DNA of 64,000 nt. Source: Thermosinus carboxydivorans Nor1. GTDB lineage: Bacteria > Bacillota > Negativicutes > Sporomusales > Thermosinaceae. Numbering within the stretch: the stretch's first letter is position 1; each line of letters begins with the position of its first letter. A program made the translations under genes and the position numbers. The notes beneath the pieces were generated by a model that was not told the origin of the DNA, ran no database searches, and saw only the letters and a program-made list of their open reading frames with translations. Shown in pieces: positions 36,002-44,340 of this stretch. The stretch covers positions 41,422 through 105,421 of the forward strand of contig NZ_AAWL01000008.1 of the NCBI RefSeq assembly GCF_000169155.1, in the 5' to 3' direction.

Positions 36002-37174
36002 ATGATTGGTTGTACTAAATTGCTGTGCGGCACGGCGACGGTGTCCGATATCGTAAAATATGGACGGCGTTCGCACAATTTGCCGCCGCAGATGCTGCAG
36101 TTTTCGTCTGATGCCACCCCTATCGTTGTCTGGAATATGACGAACCGCTGCAACCTGTCTTGCCAGCATTGCTACATCAGCGCTGAGGACCGGGAGTACG
36201 CCGGCGAATTGACGACGGAAGAGGCTAAAGCATTCATCGACGACTTGGCGGCCATGAAGGTGCCGGTACTGCTTTTTTCCGGCGGGGAACCACTGGTACG
36301 GCCCGACCTGTTTGAACTGGGCGCCTATGCCCGCGACCGCGGTATCCGTCCGGTCATATCTACCAACGGCACGCTGATTACGCCGGCGATAGCCGAACGG
36401 ATCCGGGCGACAGGCTTTCAGTACGTCGGCGTTAGTCTCGACGGCAACGAAGAAGTCCATGACCGCTTCCGCGGCCGCAAGGGCGCTTTTGCCGAAACAA
36501 TCGCCGGCATTCGCAATTCGCTCGCCGCCGGCAATAAGACCGGCATTCGCTTTACGGTCAATAAGCTCAATTACCATACCCTGCCCGAGGTGCTTGACCT
36601 TGTGGAGCGGGAAAAAATCCCCCGATTTTGTTTGTACCACCTGGTTTACGCCGGCCGCGGCCGGGGGATGGCCGACCTTGACATCTCGGCTAAGCAGAAG
36701 CGGCAGTTGATTGAGTTCTTAATTGAAAAGACGCAGGACTTCCACCGCCGCGGCGTGGAAACAGAAATTTTAACAACCGATAACCATGCCGACGGCATCT
36801 ATATTCTCCAATATTTTGAACGCCACCAGCCCGAGCGGGTCGATGAGGTTCGCCAATTGCTGGAAATGCATGGCGGTTGTTCGGCCGGGCAGAAAATGGC
36901 CAATGTCGATCCCCGTGGCTATGTACATGCTTGCCAATTTTGGGGTCATAAGTCGTTGGGCAATGTGCGGGAAAAGCCGTTTAGCCAGATCTGGCAGAAT
37001 ACCCAGGATGAGTTTCTGCTCAAGCTGCGTGATAAAAGCAGTCATGTTGAGGGGCGCTGCGGCGAGTGCCGCTACAAGCGTTTGTGCGGCGGCTGCCGCA
37101 TCCGGGCGGAGGCGGCAACCGGCAATCTGTGGGGCGAAGATCCGGCCTGCTATTTGACCGACTGGAAGGAGTAA
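36002..37174 (+). CDS. ahbC: AhbC/NirJ1-type heme biosynthesis radical SAM enzyme
   Basis: A 390-residue radical SAM enzyme. CNLSCQHC (Cys50, 54, 57) binds the SAM cluster, and a cysteine-rich tail (CGECRYKRLCGGC ... DPAC) binds an auxiliary cluster. The start MIGCTKLLCGT...YGRRSHNLPP is typical of the NirJ1 group. In the siroheme-to-heme route AhbC removes two acetate side chains of didecarboxysiroheme. It pairs with ahbD seven bases on and follows the cytochrome c genes. Start follows AGAGGAGG. Confidence 0.87.
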   Translation: MIGCTKLLCGTATVSDIVKYGRRSHNLPPQMLQFSSDATPIVVWNMTNRCNLSCQHCYISAEDREYAGELTTEEAKAFIDDLAAMKVPVLLFSGGEPLVRPDLFELGAYARDRGIRPVISTNGTLITPAIAERIRATGFQYVGVSLDGNEEVHDRFRGRKGAFAETIAGIRNSLAAGNKTGIRFTVNKLNYHTLPEVLDLVEREKIPRFCLYHLVYAGRGRGMADLDISAKQKRQLIEFLIEKTQDFHRRGVETEILTTDNHADGIYILQYFERHQPERVDEVRQLLEMHGGCSAGQKMANVDPRGYVHACQFWGHKSLGNVREKPFSQIWQNTQDEFLLKLRDKSSHVEGRCGECRYKRLCGGCRIRAEAATGNLWGEDPACYLTDWKE

Positions 37175-37180
37175 GGGGTC

Positions 37181-38164
37181 ATGATTATTTCCTGGAATAC
37201 TACCCAGGCCTGCAATATTAATTGCCTGCACTGCTATCGCGATGCTGGGGCCAAACGGGCTGATGAGCTAACTACGGCGGAAGGTAAGAAGCTGCTTGGC
37301 GAAATCGCCAAAGCCGGGTTTAAGATTATGATTTTAAGCGGTGGTGAACCACTGCTTAGACCAGACATTTACGAGCTGATCCGGCATGCCCGCGCGGTGG
37401 GACTGCGGCCGGTCATTGGCACTAATGGCACCCTTATTGCGCCGGAGGTAGCGAAAAAGCTGAAGGATGCTGGCCTGGCCGTGGCCGGGATTAGTATCGA
37501 TAGTCTTGACCGGTCGCACCACGACCATTTTCGCGGCTGCAGCGGCGCCTGGGAGCAAACGCTGCGTGGAATTGAAGCTTGCCGGCAGGCAGGGCTGCCG
37601 TTCCAAATTCACACTACCGTCACCAGCTGGAACGAACACGAAATCCTGGCCATTACCGACAAGGCGGTTGAACTTGGCGCTATTGCCCATCACATCTTTT
37701 TCCTGGTGCCGACCGGGCGGGGCAAAGATATTGAGGACACGACGCTAAAGACGGCGCAGTATGAGGCATTATTGGAACGAATCCTGGACAAGCAGGCTCA
37801 GGTACCGATCGAGATTAAGCCAACCTGCGCGCCGCAGTTCATGCGCATTGCCCGCCAAAAAGGCATGGCGATGCGTTACACGCGGGGCTGCCTGGCCGGT
37901 ACGTCTTACTGCGTCATTTTGCCTAACGGCGATGTCCATCCCTGTCCTTATCTGCCCATCCGGGTGGGCAATGTCCGCGATACCGCTTTTGATGTATTGT
38001 GGCAGACCAGTCCGCTCTTTGGTGAGCTGCGGAGCGGAGTCCTCAAGGGCGCCTGCGGACGCTGCGGTTTTACCGACATCTGCGGCGGCTGCCGGGCCCG
38101 CGCTTATTACTACTCTGACGGTGATTATCTGGCGGAAGAGCCCTGGTGCAGCTATGGACGATAA
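37181..38164 (+). CDS. ahbD: AhbD/NirJ2-type heme synthase radical SAM enzyme
   Basis: A 327-residue radical SAM protein, CNINCLHC at 11-18, LSGGEPLLRPD, and a C-terminal cluster region CGRCGFTDICGGCRAR. AhbD converts the two propionates of iron-coproporphyrin III to vinyls, giving heme b. The first residues MIISWNTTQACN match the NirJ2 group. Start follows AAGGAG just after ahbC, so the two are one operon. Siroheme decarboxylases AhbA/B are not in the window. Confidence 0.87.
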   Translation: MIISWNTTQACNINCLHCYRDAGAKRADELTTAEGKKLLGEIAKAGFKIMILSGGEPLLRPDIYELIRHARAVGLRPVIGTNGTLIAPEVAKKLKDAGLAVAGISIDSLDRSHHDHFRGCSGAWEQTLRGIEACRQAGLPFQIHTTVTSWNEHEILAITDKAVELGAIAHHIFFLVPTGRGKDIEDTTLKTAQYEALLERILDKQAQVPIEIKPTCAPQFMRIARQKGMAMRYTRGCLAGTSYCVILPNGDVHPCPYLPIRVGNVRDTAFDVLWQTSPLFGELRSGVLKGACGRCGFTDICGGCRARAYYYSDGDYLAEEPWCSYGR

Positions 38165-38171
38165 AAGAAAC

Positions 38172-38210
38172 AAAGGAGACCGAAGCGTTTTCGCTTTGGT
38201 CTCCTTTATT
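38172..38210. terminator. Bidirectional terminator
   Basis: AAAGGAGACCGAAGCG pairs with CGCTTTGGTCTCCTTT around TTTT, one wobble pair. It lies between the convergent ahbD and dehydrogenase genes and has T runs on both strands. Confidence 0.85.
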
Positions 38211-38219
38211 ATTCTACGG

Positions 38220-39194
38220 CTACCGGTAGTTTGCTTCCTGGTTGACGCAAGCCGGCAGGGGCCGTCGGGCCAGACCGGCCAGCAGGTTATCGGCAGTAAG
38301 CATTGCCATGCGGTCCCGCGTCTCGTGGGTTGCGCTGCCGATATGGGGCGTAATGAGGACGTTGGGCAGGGTAAGAAGGGGATGGTCGCCAGGCAGCGGT
38401 TCGGGGTCGGTGACATCGAGGGCGGCGTAGGCAATTTGGCCTTCTTTCAGGGCGTCGTAAAGGGCTTGGGTGTCGACAAGGCCGCCGCGGGCGGCATTGA
38501 TAAAATAGGCTGTCCGTTTCATTTTGGCAAACTCGGCGCGGCCGAACATGCCCTGGCTGGCGGGTGACAAGGGAACGAGGACGACGATACAGTCAGCCTG
38601 GGCTAGGAGGTCGTCAAACGCGACATAGGTGGCGCCCAGGTGTTCGTCGTCGGTGCGGCGGCTACGGTTATGGTAGATAACTTTCATGCCGCAGGCCTTC
38701 GCCCGCCGGGCTACCGCGGCGCCAATCCGGCCCATGCCTACGATGCCTAACGTTTTGCCATACAGGTCGATGCCGAAGGGCACGTCATGGTTATTGAGCC
38801 ACCGCCCGCTGGCCACCTGGTTCCAGCCTTCATGAATGCGGCGGGCGGCGCAGAGCAGTAAGCCGAAGGTAAGGTCGGCCGTCGCTTCTACCAGCACGCC
38901 AGGCGTGTTGCCGAAAGGGATGCCGCGGCGGGTGCAGGCGGCAATGTCCACATTATCGTAACCTACCGATGCTTGGGCGATTACGCGCAGACGCGGAGCG
39001 TGGGCCAAGAGTTCGTCGTCTACCCGCACGTCGCCGGTGGAGACAAGGCCTTCGGCATCAGCCAGCCACTCATAGAGCAGGTTACGGGGAATGGGCTCAA
39101 TTTTATCCCACTGCCGGACATGACACTCGCTGCTGATTTTAGCGAGGGCGCAGGGGCGCATTTTACCGGCAACGACAACTTGATACTTTTTCAC
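38220..39194 (-). CDS. D-isomer 2-hydroxyacid dehydrogenase (glyoxylate/hydroxypyruvate reductase type)
   Basis: A 324-residue NAD(P)-dependent enzyme. The nucleotide fold GKTLGIVGMGRIGAAVARRAKACGM, the arginine of NAARGGLVDTQALYDAL and the catalytic His in TPHIGSATHETRDRM are visible. It is most like D-glycerate dehydrogenases (GyaR/GhrB). The start is GTG behind AAGGAGG at seven bases. It stands alone; the nearest upstream unit on the strand is a tiny peptide gene with its own terminator. Confidence 0.88.
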   Translation of the reverse strand: MKKYQVVVAGKMRPCALAKISSECHVRQWDKIEPIPRNLLYEWLADAEGLVSTGDVRVDDELLAHAPRLRVIAQASVGYDNVDIAACTRRGIPFGNTPGVLVEATADLTFGLLLCAARRIHEGWNQVASGRWLNNHDVPFGIDLYGKTLGIVGMGRIGAAVARRAKACGMKVIYHNRSRRTDDEHLGATYVAFDDLLAQADCIVVLVPLSPASQGMFGRAEFAKMKRTAYFINAARGGLVDTQALYDALKEGQIAYAALDVTDPEPLPGDHPLLTLPNVLITPHIGSATHETRDRMAMLTADNLLAGLARRPLPACVNQEANYR

Positions 39195-39306
39195 CGATAA
39201 GCCTCCTTGTGGTGAATGTATGCTTTATTATTCGCTACCAGGTAAAAAATTCCTGTCTGTTCCGTAGGGTATCACCGCTAACCCAGTGCACCATCACCAA
39301 ATAAAA

Positions 39307-39339
39307 CGGCAAAAGCGCCCTGTATGGGCGCTTTTGCCG
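39307..39339 (-). terminator. Terminator after the mini-gene
   Basis: A perfect 14-bp stem (39307-39320 with 39326-39339, five-base loop). Read on the minus strand it is followed by TTTTAT. It closes the 20-residue peptide gene before the dehydrogenase. Confidence 0.8.
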
Positions 39340-39364
39340 GGGCCGTTTACCGTCCTGCCCAGGA

Positions 39365-39427
39365 CTATGTACTGCAGCCTTCCTTGCAGTGCGTAACAGG
39401 ACGCAGCATCATCCAAATTGTCGCCAT
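39365..39427 (-). CDS. 20-residue cysteine-containing peptide
   Basis: A very short frame of 20 codons with an ideal ribosome site AGGAGGT six bases before its ATG, and its own terminator 26 bases after its stop. The peptide starts MATIWMMLRP and ends VTHCKEGCST, with a CxxxC pair and no signal. It is the only coding content of the 327-base gap between the dehydrogenase and cupin genes. I do not recognise it. It could be a precursor peptide, a regulatory leader or a small metal- or thiol-binding protein. Confidence 0.6.
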   Translation of the reverse strand: MATIWMMLRPVTHCKEGCST

Positions 39428-39521
39428 CAGCTGACCTCCTTTCTTTAAAGTACTACATACTTATGAGCGGTAATGATCTAATATGCTGGCAATGTAAGGC
39501 AATTTAGGCCAAGCGCAAGCC

Positions 39522-39860
39522 CTACTTTCTTACTAGAATTAGCAACATTTTGAAATTTTCCACGGCCTCAAGCCCATGGGGGACGTCAGCCGGCATGACA
39601 ACCGCCTCGCCTTTCTTGGCCCGCACCTTTTTATCGCCAATAGTAATTTCCGCTTCGCCGTCCAGCATGTAGACCATGGCGTCGCCGGGGGCGGAATGGG
39701 TACTAACTCCTTCCCCTTTGGCAAAAGCAAATAGCGTCATGCTTAGCGTTTCGTTTTGGACAAAGGTCAGACTGATCACCTGGCCGGGCTGATATTTTAC
39801 TAAATCGGCCAATTCCACGGCAGTGCTGAACTCAATATTTTTAATGAATTTTTTTTCCAT
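39522..39860 (-). CDS. Cupin-domain protein
   Basis: A 112-residue single cupin barrel. The metal-binding pattern appears as GVSTHSAPGDAMVYMLDGEAEI and later VVMPADVPHGLEAV, although the first motif has only one clear histidine. Such proteins are small sensors or isomerases; the role is open. ATG follows GGAGGT. Divergent from asnB, whose control region lies next to it. Confidence 0.85.
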   Translation of the reverse strand: MEKKFIKNIEFSTAVELADLVKYQPGQVISLTFVQNETLSMTLFAFAKGEGVSTHSAPGDAMVYMLDGEAEITIGDKKVRAKKGEAVVMPADVPHGLEAVENFKMLLILVRK

Positions 39861-39933
39861 TTCCGGATACCTCCATAGCGCCTGGCGCCGCTTTTCTTTT
39901 GCTTTTATTTTACACCCTAATATTCCCCGCTGC

Positions 39934-39949
39934 TGTGATGGTCATCACA
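39934..39949. promoter_or_regulatory. CRP/FNR-family palindromic site
   Basis: TGTGATGGTCATCACA is an exact TGTGA-N6-TCACA site, with arms that extend one base further on each side. Its centre is about 43 bases before the predicted asnB start point, a classic activator position. It could also act on the divergent cupin gene. Confidence 0.65.
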
Positions 39950-39978
39950 GTGACAAAAACAGCAGTGCCGCATATTAT
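39950..39978 (+). promoter_or_regulatory. asnB promoter
   Basis: GTGACA (39950-39955) and TATTAT (39973-39978) with a 17-base spacer, just after the CRP-type palindrome. Confidence 0.55.
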
Positions 39979-39980
39979 AA

Positions 39981-40044
39981 GGCGTAAAGGCAAAGACGCC
40001 GAACGGTTGCTTTGGGTAAGCAGCAAGGCGGCGTTTTATTTTTT
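39981..40044 (+). promoter_or_regulatory. Candidate attenuator before asnB
   Basis: ACGCCG (39996-40001) and CGGCGT (40029-40034) with an inner GTTGCTT/AAGCAGC stem form a terminator followed by TTTATTTTTT. Upstream GGCGT (39981-39985) can instead pair with ACGCC (39996-40000), which would break the terminator. The asnB ribosome site follows at once. No known riboswitch class was recognised. Confidence 0.5.
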
Positions 40045-40059
40045 AAGGAGTGAGCTTTC

Positions 40060-41904
40060 ATGTGCGGTATTACCGGATGGATTGATTGGCAGTCCGACCT
40101 TACCAAGGCCCAACCTATCCTGGCGGGTATGGTGAAGACGCTGGCCGCCCGCGGGCCTGATGCCGAGGGAATGTATTTCGGCGCCCATGTCGCCTTGGGC
40201 CATCGTCGTCTGAGCGTCGTCGATCTGGAAGGAGGCAAACAGCCGATGATGCGGCAAAACGGCGATAGGACCTGTGTCGTCGTTTATAACGGTGAACTTT
40301 ATAACACGCCGGAACTGCGGCGCGAATTGGTAGGGCGCGGCCATACCTTTTGCACAACCTCGGACACCGAAGTGCTATTGTTGGCTTATATGGAATGGGG
40401 AGTCGCCTGTGTCAATAAGTTTAACGGCATCTTTGCGTTCGCCGTATGGGACGAGCAGGCGCAGCACCTTTTTTTAGCCCGTGACCGTCTGGGGGTCAAA
40501 CCGCTTTTTTACGCCGAGCGGGGAGGAGGCTTGATTTTTGGTTCCGAACTCAAGGCGCTGCTAGCTCATCCTGCCGTTAAGCCCGAAATTGACACCGAGG
40601 GATTGGCCGAAATCTTTATGATCGGACCGGCACGCACGCCAGGCCATGGTATTTTTCGCGGCGTAGCCGAACTCAAGCCGGGTTGGTGTATGGTCTACAG
40701 CCGGGAGGGCAAGCGCCTGTGGCCGTATTGGTCGCTGGTCTCCCACCCCCATCCGGATGATTTCCGGACAACAGTGCAGACAGTGCGTGACCTCTTGCAG
40801 GACGCTGTCCGCCGCCAGCTTGTCGCCGATGTGCCGGTATGCACGCTGCTTTCCGGCGGTCTCGATTCCAGCGCTTTGACCGCCTTCGCGGCCCAAAGCC
40901 GGCGGGAGGAGGGCCAGGACCGGCTGGTTACCTATTCCGTCGATTATGTCGATAATGATAAATATTTTCGGTCTAATTCCTTTCAGCCCAATGCTGACGC
41001 CCCCTGGGTGGAGCGCGTGGCCGACTATTTTAATACTTGCCACCGCTGCGTCATCCTTGATAATGCCGAATTGGCCGATGCCCTGGCTAAGGCAACGGTG
41101 GCCCGTGACCTCCCCGGCATGGCAGATGTGGATACTTCGCTGCTATTGTTTTCCCGTGAAATAAAAAAAGAAGCCACGGTCGCCTTGTCAGGCGAGTGCG
41201 CCGATGAGGTTTTTGGCGGCTATCCATGGTTTCGTCAGCCCGAGATGATTGGCGCCGGCACCTTTCCCTGGTCGCGGCTGGTCAAGATGCGGGCTGCCTG
41301 GCTGTCACCCGAGGTGCGGGCCGCTATTCGCCCGGAGGAATATGTGGCCGACCGCTACCGGGAGGCGCTGGCCGAAGTGCCGCGGCTGCCAGGCGAGGAC
41401 GCGCGGGCGGCGCGGATGCGGGAGATTTTTTATCTCAGCCTGACCCGGTTCATGCCTACCCTGCTGGACCGCAAAGACCGCATGAGCATGGCTTTCGGCC
41501 TGGAGGTACGGGTGCCGTTTTGCGACCACCGGCTGGTCGAATATGTATGGAATGTGCCGTGGGAAATGAAGAATTACCGGAATCGCGAAAAAGGGCTGCT
41601 ACGGTACGCTCTGGCCGGTTTATTGCCTGATGAGGTGTTATGGCGGCGGAAAAGTCCTTATCCCAAGACCCATAATCCGGTCTATCTGGAAAAGGTGCGG
41701 GCCGAAGCGCTGCAACGCTTAAGCGACCCGGCGTCGCCGCTCAGGCCGCTTGTCGACGAAGCTAAAATCCGGGACATGGCCTATTCCGATTTTGCTGCTT
41801 CGCCGCTGCCATGGTTCGGGCAGCTCATGGGCGGGGCCCAGCTCTTCGCCTATCTCATACAAGTGGACGTCTGGCTGCGATATTACCGTGTCCAGGTGTG
41901 CTAG
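40060..41904 (+). CDS. asnB: Asparagine synthetase (glutamine-hydrolysing)
   Basis: Makes asparagine from aspartate, glutamine and ATP. Residues 1-9 (MCGITGWID) give the glutaminase cysteine at position 2, followed by the class II amidotransferase domain to about 210. The synthetase domain has the PP-loop LLSGGLDSSAL and ECADEVFGGYPWF. The 614 residues match the large Bacillus AsnB type. Start follows AAGGAG. Monocistronic; controlled by the palindrome and attenuator before it. Confidence 0.93.
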   Translation: MCGITGWIDWQSDLTKAQPILAGMVKTLAARGPDAEGMYFGAHVALGHRRLSVVDLEGGKQPMMRQNGDRTCVVVYNGELYNTPELRRELVGRGHTFCTTSDTEVLLLAYMEWGVACVNKFNGIFAFAVWDEQAQHLFLARDRLGVKPLFYAERGGGLIFGSELKALLAHPAVKPEIDTEGLAEIFMIGPARTPGHGIFRGVAELKPGWCMVYSREGKRLWPYWSLVSHPHPDDFRTTVQTVRDLLQDAVRRQLVADVPVCTLLSGGLDSSALTAFAAQSRREEGQDRLVTYSVDYVDNDKYFRSNSFQPNADAPWVERVADYFNTCHRCVILDNAELADALAKATVARDLPGMADVDTSLLLFSREIKKEATVALSGECADEVFGGYPWFRQPEMIGAGTFPWSRLVKMRAAWLSPEVRAAIRPEEYVADRYREALAEVPRLPGEDARAARMREIFYLSLTRFMPTLLDRKDRMSMAFGLEVRVPFCDHRLVEYVWNVPWEMKNYRNREKGLLRYALAGLLPDEVLWRRKSPYPKTHNPVYLEKVRAEALQRLSDPASPLRPLVDEAKIRDMAYSDFAASPLPWFGQLMGGAQLFAYLIQVDVWLRYYRVQVC

Positions 41905-41909
41905 GCATG

Positions 41910-42605
41910 TTAGACGATGCATTTTAGCTTAAAGTCCAGCGCGTCACAGGAAACCAGGTGGCAGGCGGCGCCACCGAAAATGCCGGTAGGCGCGGTGCGG
42001 ATGGCTTCGTCATGGAGGTGGCCGAATACGCAGATTTCTACGCCGAACTCGGCCATAAGATCGGTAAAGCCGCTCGGCTCATGGCGATCGTTGACCGGCG
42101 GATAATGTAGCATCAGAATGTAGCGGCGGTAGCCGGCCTGGGCGGCAGCGGTAAGGGTGGCGCGGACTCGGTTTAGTTCCCGCAGGTAGATAGGCATGTC
42201 TTCGGCTTCGGCAAAAGAGCGGTCGCCGGGACAGGTCCACCCGCGGCTACCGCAAATGGCAAAAGAACCGGCGGGTGTAAAGGTGTTGTGGAGAAAGGTG
42301 ATTTGGCCACCTACCACCCGCGTCATCTTGGAAACCGTCTGCCACCAATAATCATGGTTGCCGCGCACGATGACCTTGCGGCCAGGCAAGGCGTCGATGG
42401 CCCGCAGGTCGGGCAGGGCTTCCTCCAGCTTCATTGCCCAGGAAATATCGCCAGGCAGGAGGACAATATCATCGGGCGTTACTTTTTCCAGCCAGTCCGC
42501 TTTGATTTTCGCCCAGTGATTGTGCCAGTGTTCGCCGAACACCGACATGGGTTTGAACGGCGGGTCGCCGGAAAGATGCAAGTCGGCAATGGCAAAAATA
42601 TGCAT
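41910..42605 (-). CDS. Calcineurin-like metallophosphoesterase
   Basis: A 231-residue phosphoesterase. Metal-binding blocks DLHLSGDPP, LLPGDISWAM, VRGNHDYWW, LHYPPV and VFGHLHDEA occur in the right order. No signal peptide, so cytoplasmic. Substrate unknown. The start at 42605 follows AAGAGGAA; a longer frame to 42626 lacks a ribosome site. It converges on asnB with only five bases between stops and no clear terminator. Confidence 0.88.
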   Translation of the reverse strand: MHIFAIADLHLSGDPPFKPMSVFGEHWHNHWAKIKADWLEKVTPDDIVLLPGDISWAMKLEEALPDLRAIDALPGRKVIVRGNHDYWWQTVSKMTRVVGGQITFLHNTFTPAGSFAICGSRGWTCPGDRSFAEAEDMPIYLRELNRVRATLTAAAQAGYRRYILMLHYPPVNDRHEPSGFTDLMAEFGVEICVFGHLHDEAIRTAPTGIFGGAACHLVSCDALDFKLKCIV

Positions 42606-42723
42606 AGTGCTGTTCCTCTTAAACAAAGTTTAATGGATTTGGCAGGATTTTCCTAACATGACGGCTTTACTAACAGGATAACCTAAAACCAAGGCGATTA
42701 ACGGACAGGAGGCATTGGCGGTC

Positions 42724-42942
42724 ATGGTAGAAGATAACGCTAACAAAGTACCGGCCCAGCGGCAGGAACCGGGTCTGGATTACACGGCAAGCAGCGCCGT
42801 TGACCCGTCGCTGCAGGAAGAGAGCAAACGCACCATCAACTATCTGGTCCACCGCATGCTCTGGGATCAAATGGATAAAGTCGATTTAGACGACCTTGCC
42901 ATTTCTCGCAAAGGGACGATGGAAGTACAAGATGACTTGTAA
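42724..42942 (+). CDS. Small conserved-looking protein, unknown
   Basis: A 72-residue acidic protein (MVEDNANKVPAQRQEPG... NYLVHRMLWDQMDKVDLDDLAI). No motif or signal is recognised. AGGAGG is 11 bases before the ATG at 42724, and a terminator follows the stop directly, so it is a plausible single-gene unit. Confidence 0.6.
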   Translation: MVEDNANKVPAQRQEPGLDYTASSAVDPSLQEESKRTINYLVHRMLWDQMDKVDLDDLAISRKGTMEVQDDL

Positions 42943-42967
42943 ACAGGCGCAAAAGCCTGTTTTTTTA
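42941..42967 (+). terminator. Terminator
   Basis: AACAGGC and GCCTGTT around GCAAAA, followed by a T run. Confidence 0.8.
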
Positions 42968-43045
42968 TATTCTCTCCGTTACCTTTCCAATTTCCCGTCG
43001 TTTAATCCGGTAGAGCGCCACGAAACCAGCAAATTTTGCCAGGGG

Positions 43046-43074
43046 GTGACTAATCAGTCAGGATCTGCTATAGT
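43046..43074 (+). promoter_or_regulatory. Promoter with dyad in the spacer
   Basis: GTGACT (43046-43051) and TATAGT (43069-43074), 17-base spacer. TGACT and AGTCA form a dyad (43047-43060) overlapping the -35 region and could be an operator for the lipoprotein gene. Confidence 0.45.
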
Positions 43075-43110
43075 ATAACTGTCGATTATTTTACATAAGG
43101 AGGAGATACC

Positions 43111-43587
43111 ATGACAAGAAAACAACTGCTAAAAGCAACTTCCCTGATGGCGATTCTCGTGATGGTGGCGCTGCTGGCCGGCTGCGGCGGTGGCGGCTCG
43201 GCCGCGAAACGGCTGACCGGTCTGGCACCTGACGCCGTTGTGCAGGCTTTCTTTGACGCGGCCAAAAATAACCGGCTAAATGAAGCCGCTCTCTACGTCA
43301 CGCCCGATTCTCGCCGCGATACGCGGGCCCTGATCGATTTTCTCAGCGGACAAAATGGTCTGGCCGAACTTAAGCAGGCCAACCTGGTAAAAGTGACGAA
43401 GGTAGCCGAGCAGGGCAATTATGCCGTAGTTCTGGCGACTTTGCAGACGGAGCCGAACAGCTTCAAACTTTCGGTTAAACCGGTTGGCCTGGAGAAAATT
43501 GACGGCGAGTGGTACATCGTCGACTTTAATAATATTTACGAAAATGCCAAGTACCAAGTATTGGCGCAGCTCTTAAAAAACATTTAA
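43111..43587 (+). CDS. Lipoprotein with a DUF4878-like domain
   Basis: A 158-residue exported lipoprotein: signal helix, lipobox LLAGC with Cys25, a Gly-rich linker, then a cystatin/NTF2-like domain (PDAVVQAFFDAAKNNRLNEAALYVT... KIDGEWYIVDF). This layout is typical of DUF4878 lipoproteins of unknown function. ATG follows AAGGAGGAG. Single-gene unit with its own terminator. Confidence 0.8.
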   Translation: MTRKQLLKATSLMAILVMVALLAGCGGGGSAAKRLTGLAPDAVVQAFFDAAKNNRLNEAALYVTPDSRRDTRALIDFLSGQNGLAELKQANLVKVTKVAEQGNYAVVLATLQTEPNSFKLSVKPVGLEKIDGEWYIVDFNNIYENAKYQVLAQLLKNI

Positions 43588-43590
43588 GCT

Positions 43591-43614
43591 GAGGCGGTAA
43601 ACCGCCTCTTTTTT
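43591..43614 (+). terminator. Terminator
   Basis: GAGGCGGT and ACCGCCTC around AA, then TTTTTT. Confidence 0.85.
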
Positions 43615-43687
43615 GCTTGTTGAACTCAGCACCTTTGGCGCTGGCGCTGCATAGGATATTATGTAAAAAATTAGGGGAGGGAAAGCG

Positions 43688-44095
43688 ATGTCTGAAGAGC
43701 AGGAACGCAAGCCGGGACACGAGGATAATGAAGGCCGCCGCGGGGTGCATGTGCATGGGTACAATACACTGACCGAAGTTGCCGACGAGCACCAGCATGT
43801 GATTATGGGCGTTAGCGCGCCGGCCCGGTTGGCGGAAGGGTCGCACATTCACCGCGTGCGGGGCCGTACCAGTTTCCACGTAGACCACTGGCATTGGTAC
43901 GATGTTCTGTCCGGCCCGGCGGTCGCCATGCCTGGTGGACAGCATATTCACTACTTTGCCGGGGAGACCAGCTTCGATGACAACCATACTCACGACTATA
44001 GTGGCGTGCTGGGGCTTAGTCCTGATGTGATGGATGATGATTGCGACGACGATAAGTATTATATGATGAAACCTAAATACCCGAAACGGGACTAA
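43688..44095 (+). CDS. YmaF-family histidine-rich protein
   Basis: A 135-residue hydrophilic protein rich in His, Asp and Gly: GVHVHGYNTLTEVADEHQHV, GSHIHRVRG, DHWHWYD, GQHIHYFAGETSFDDNHTHDYSG. The spaced HxH pairs fit the YmaF family and suggest metal binding; some members are linked to spores. A DDDCDDD cluster near the end adds charge. No signal peptide. Start follows GGGAGGG. Confidence 0.85.
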   Translation: MSEEQERKPGHEDNEGRRGVHVHGYNTLTEVADEHQHVIMGVSAPARLAEGSHIHRVRGRTSFHVDHWHWYDVLSGPAVAMPGGQHIHYFAGETSFDDNHTHDYSGVLGLSPDVMDDDCDDDKYYMMKPKYPKRD

Positions 44096-44117
44096 ATCTC
44101 TCTTCGCCGGTATCATA

Positions 44118-44158
44118 AGACGATCGGCGCCTGTTTACAAGCGCGGCCGTCTTTTTTA
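44118..44158 (+). terminator. Terminator after the YmaF-like gene
   Basis: AAGACG and CGTCTT with an inner GCGC pair, then TTTTTT. The 700 bases after it carry no intact gene. Confidence 0.65.
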
Positions 44159-44269
44159 TTCGCCGAATGTTTTCCGGGGAAGCATGATGGGTTCAAATAG
44201 CAGGCATAGCAGTATGCCGGCCCGGTTCTGCCAAATATTGTATTACAGTTTTATAGAAAAACCAAGTCC

Positions 44270-44301
44270 AGAACAGAATAATATTAGAACAGAATAATAT
44301 T
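44270..44301. repeat. Tandem 16-base direct repeat
   Basis: AGAACAGAATAATATT occurs twice in direct succession (44270-44285 and 44286-44301), in a gene-free stretch. Confidence 0.85.
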
Positions 44302-44340
44302 ACAACAAACATACGCTGATTTTCTACGTTGCTTTGACTG

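Noticed and set aside
37761..38567. 268-codon plus-strand frame across ahbD and the dehydrogenase
   Set aside because: It runs out of frame through two genes with clear motifs and across a terminator.
39981..40044. c-di-GMP-I riboswitch before asnB
   Set aside because: GGCAAA and GACGCC recall the GEMM core, but the GAAA tetraloop and GGGACGCAAAGC segment are missing.
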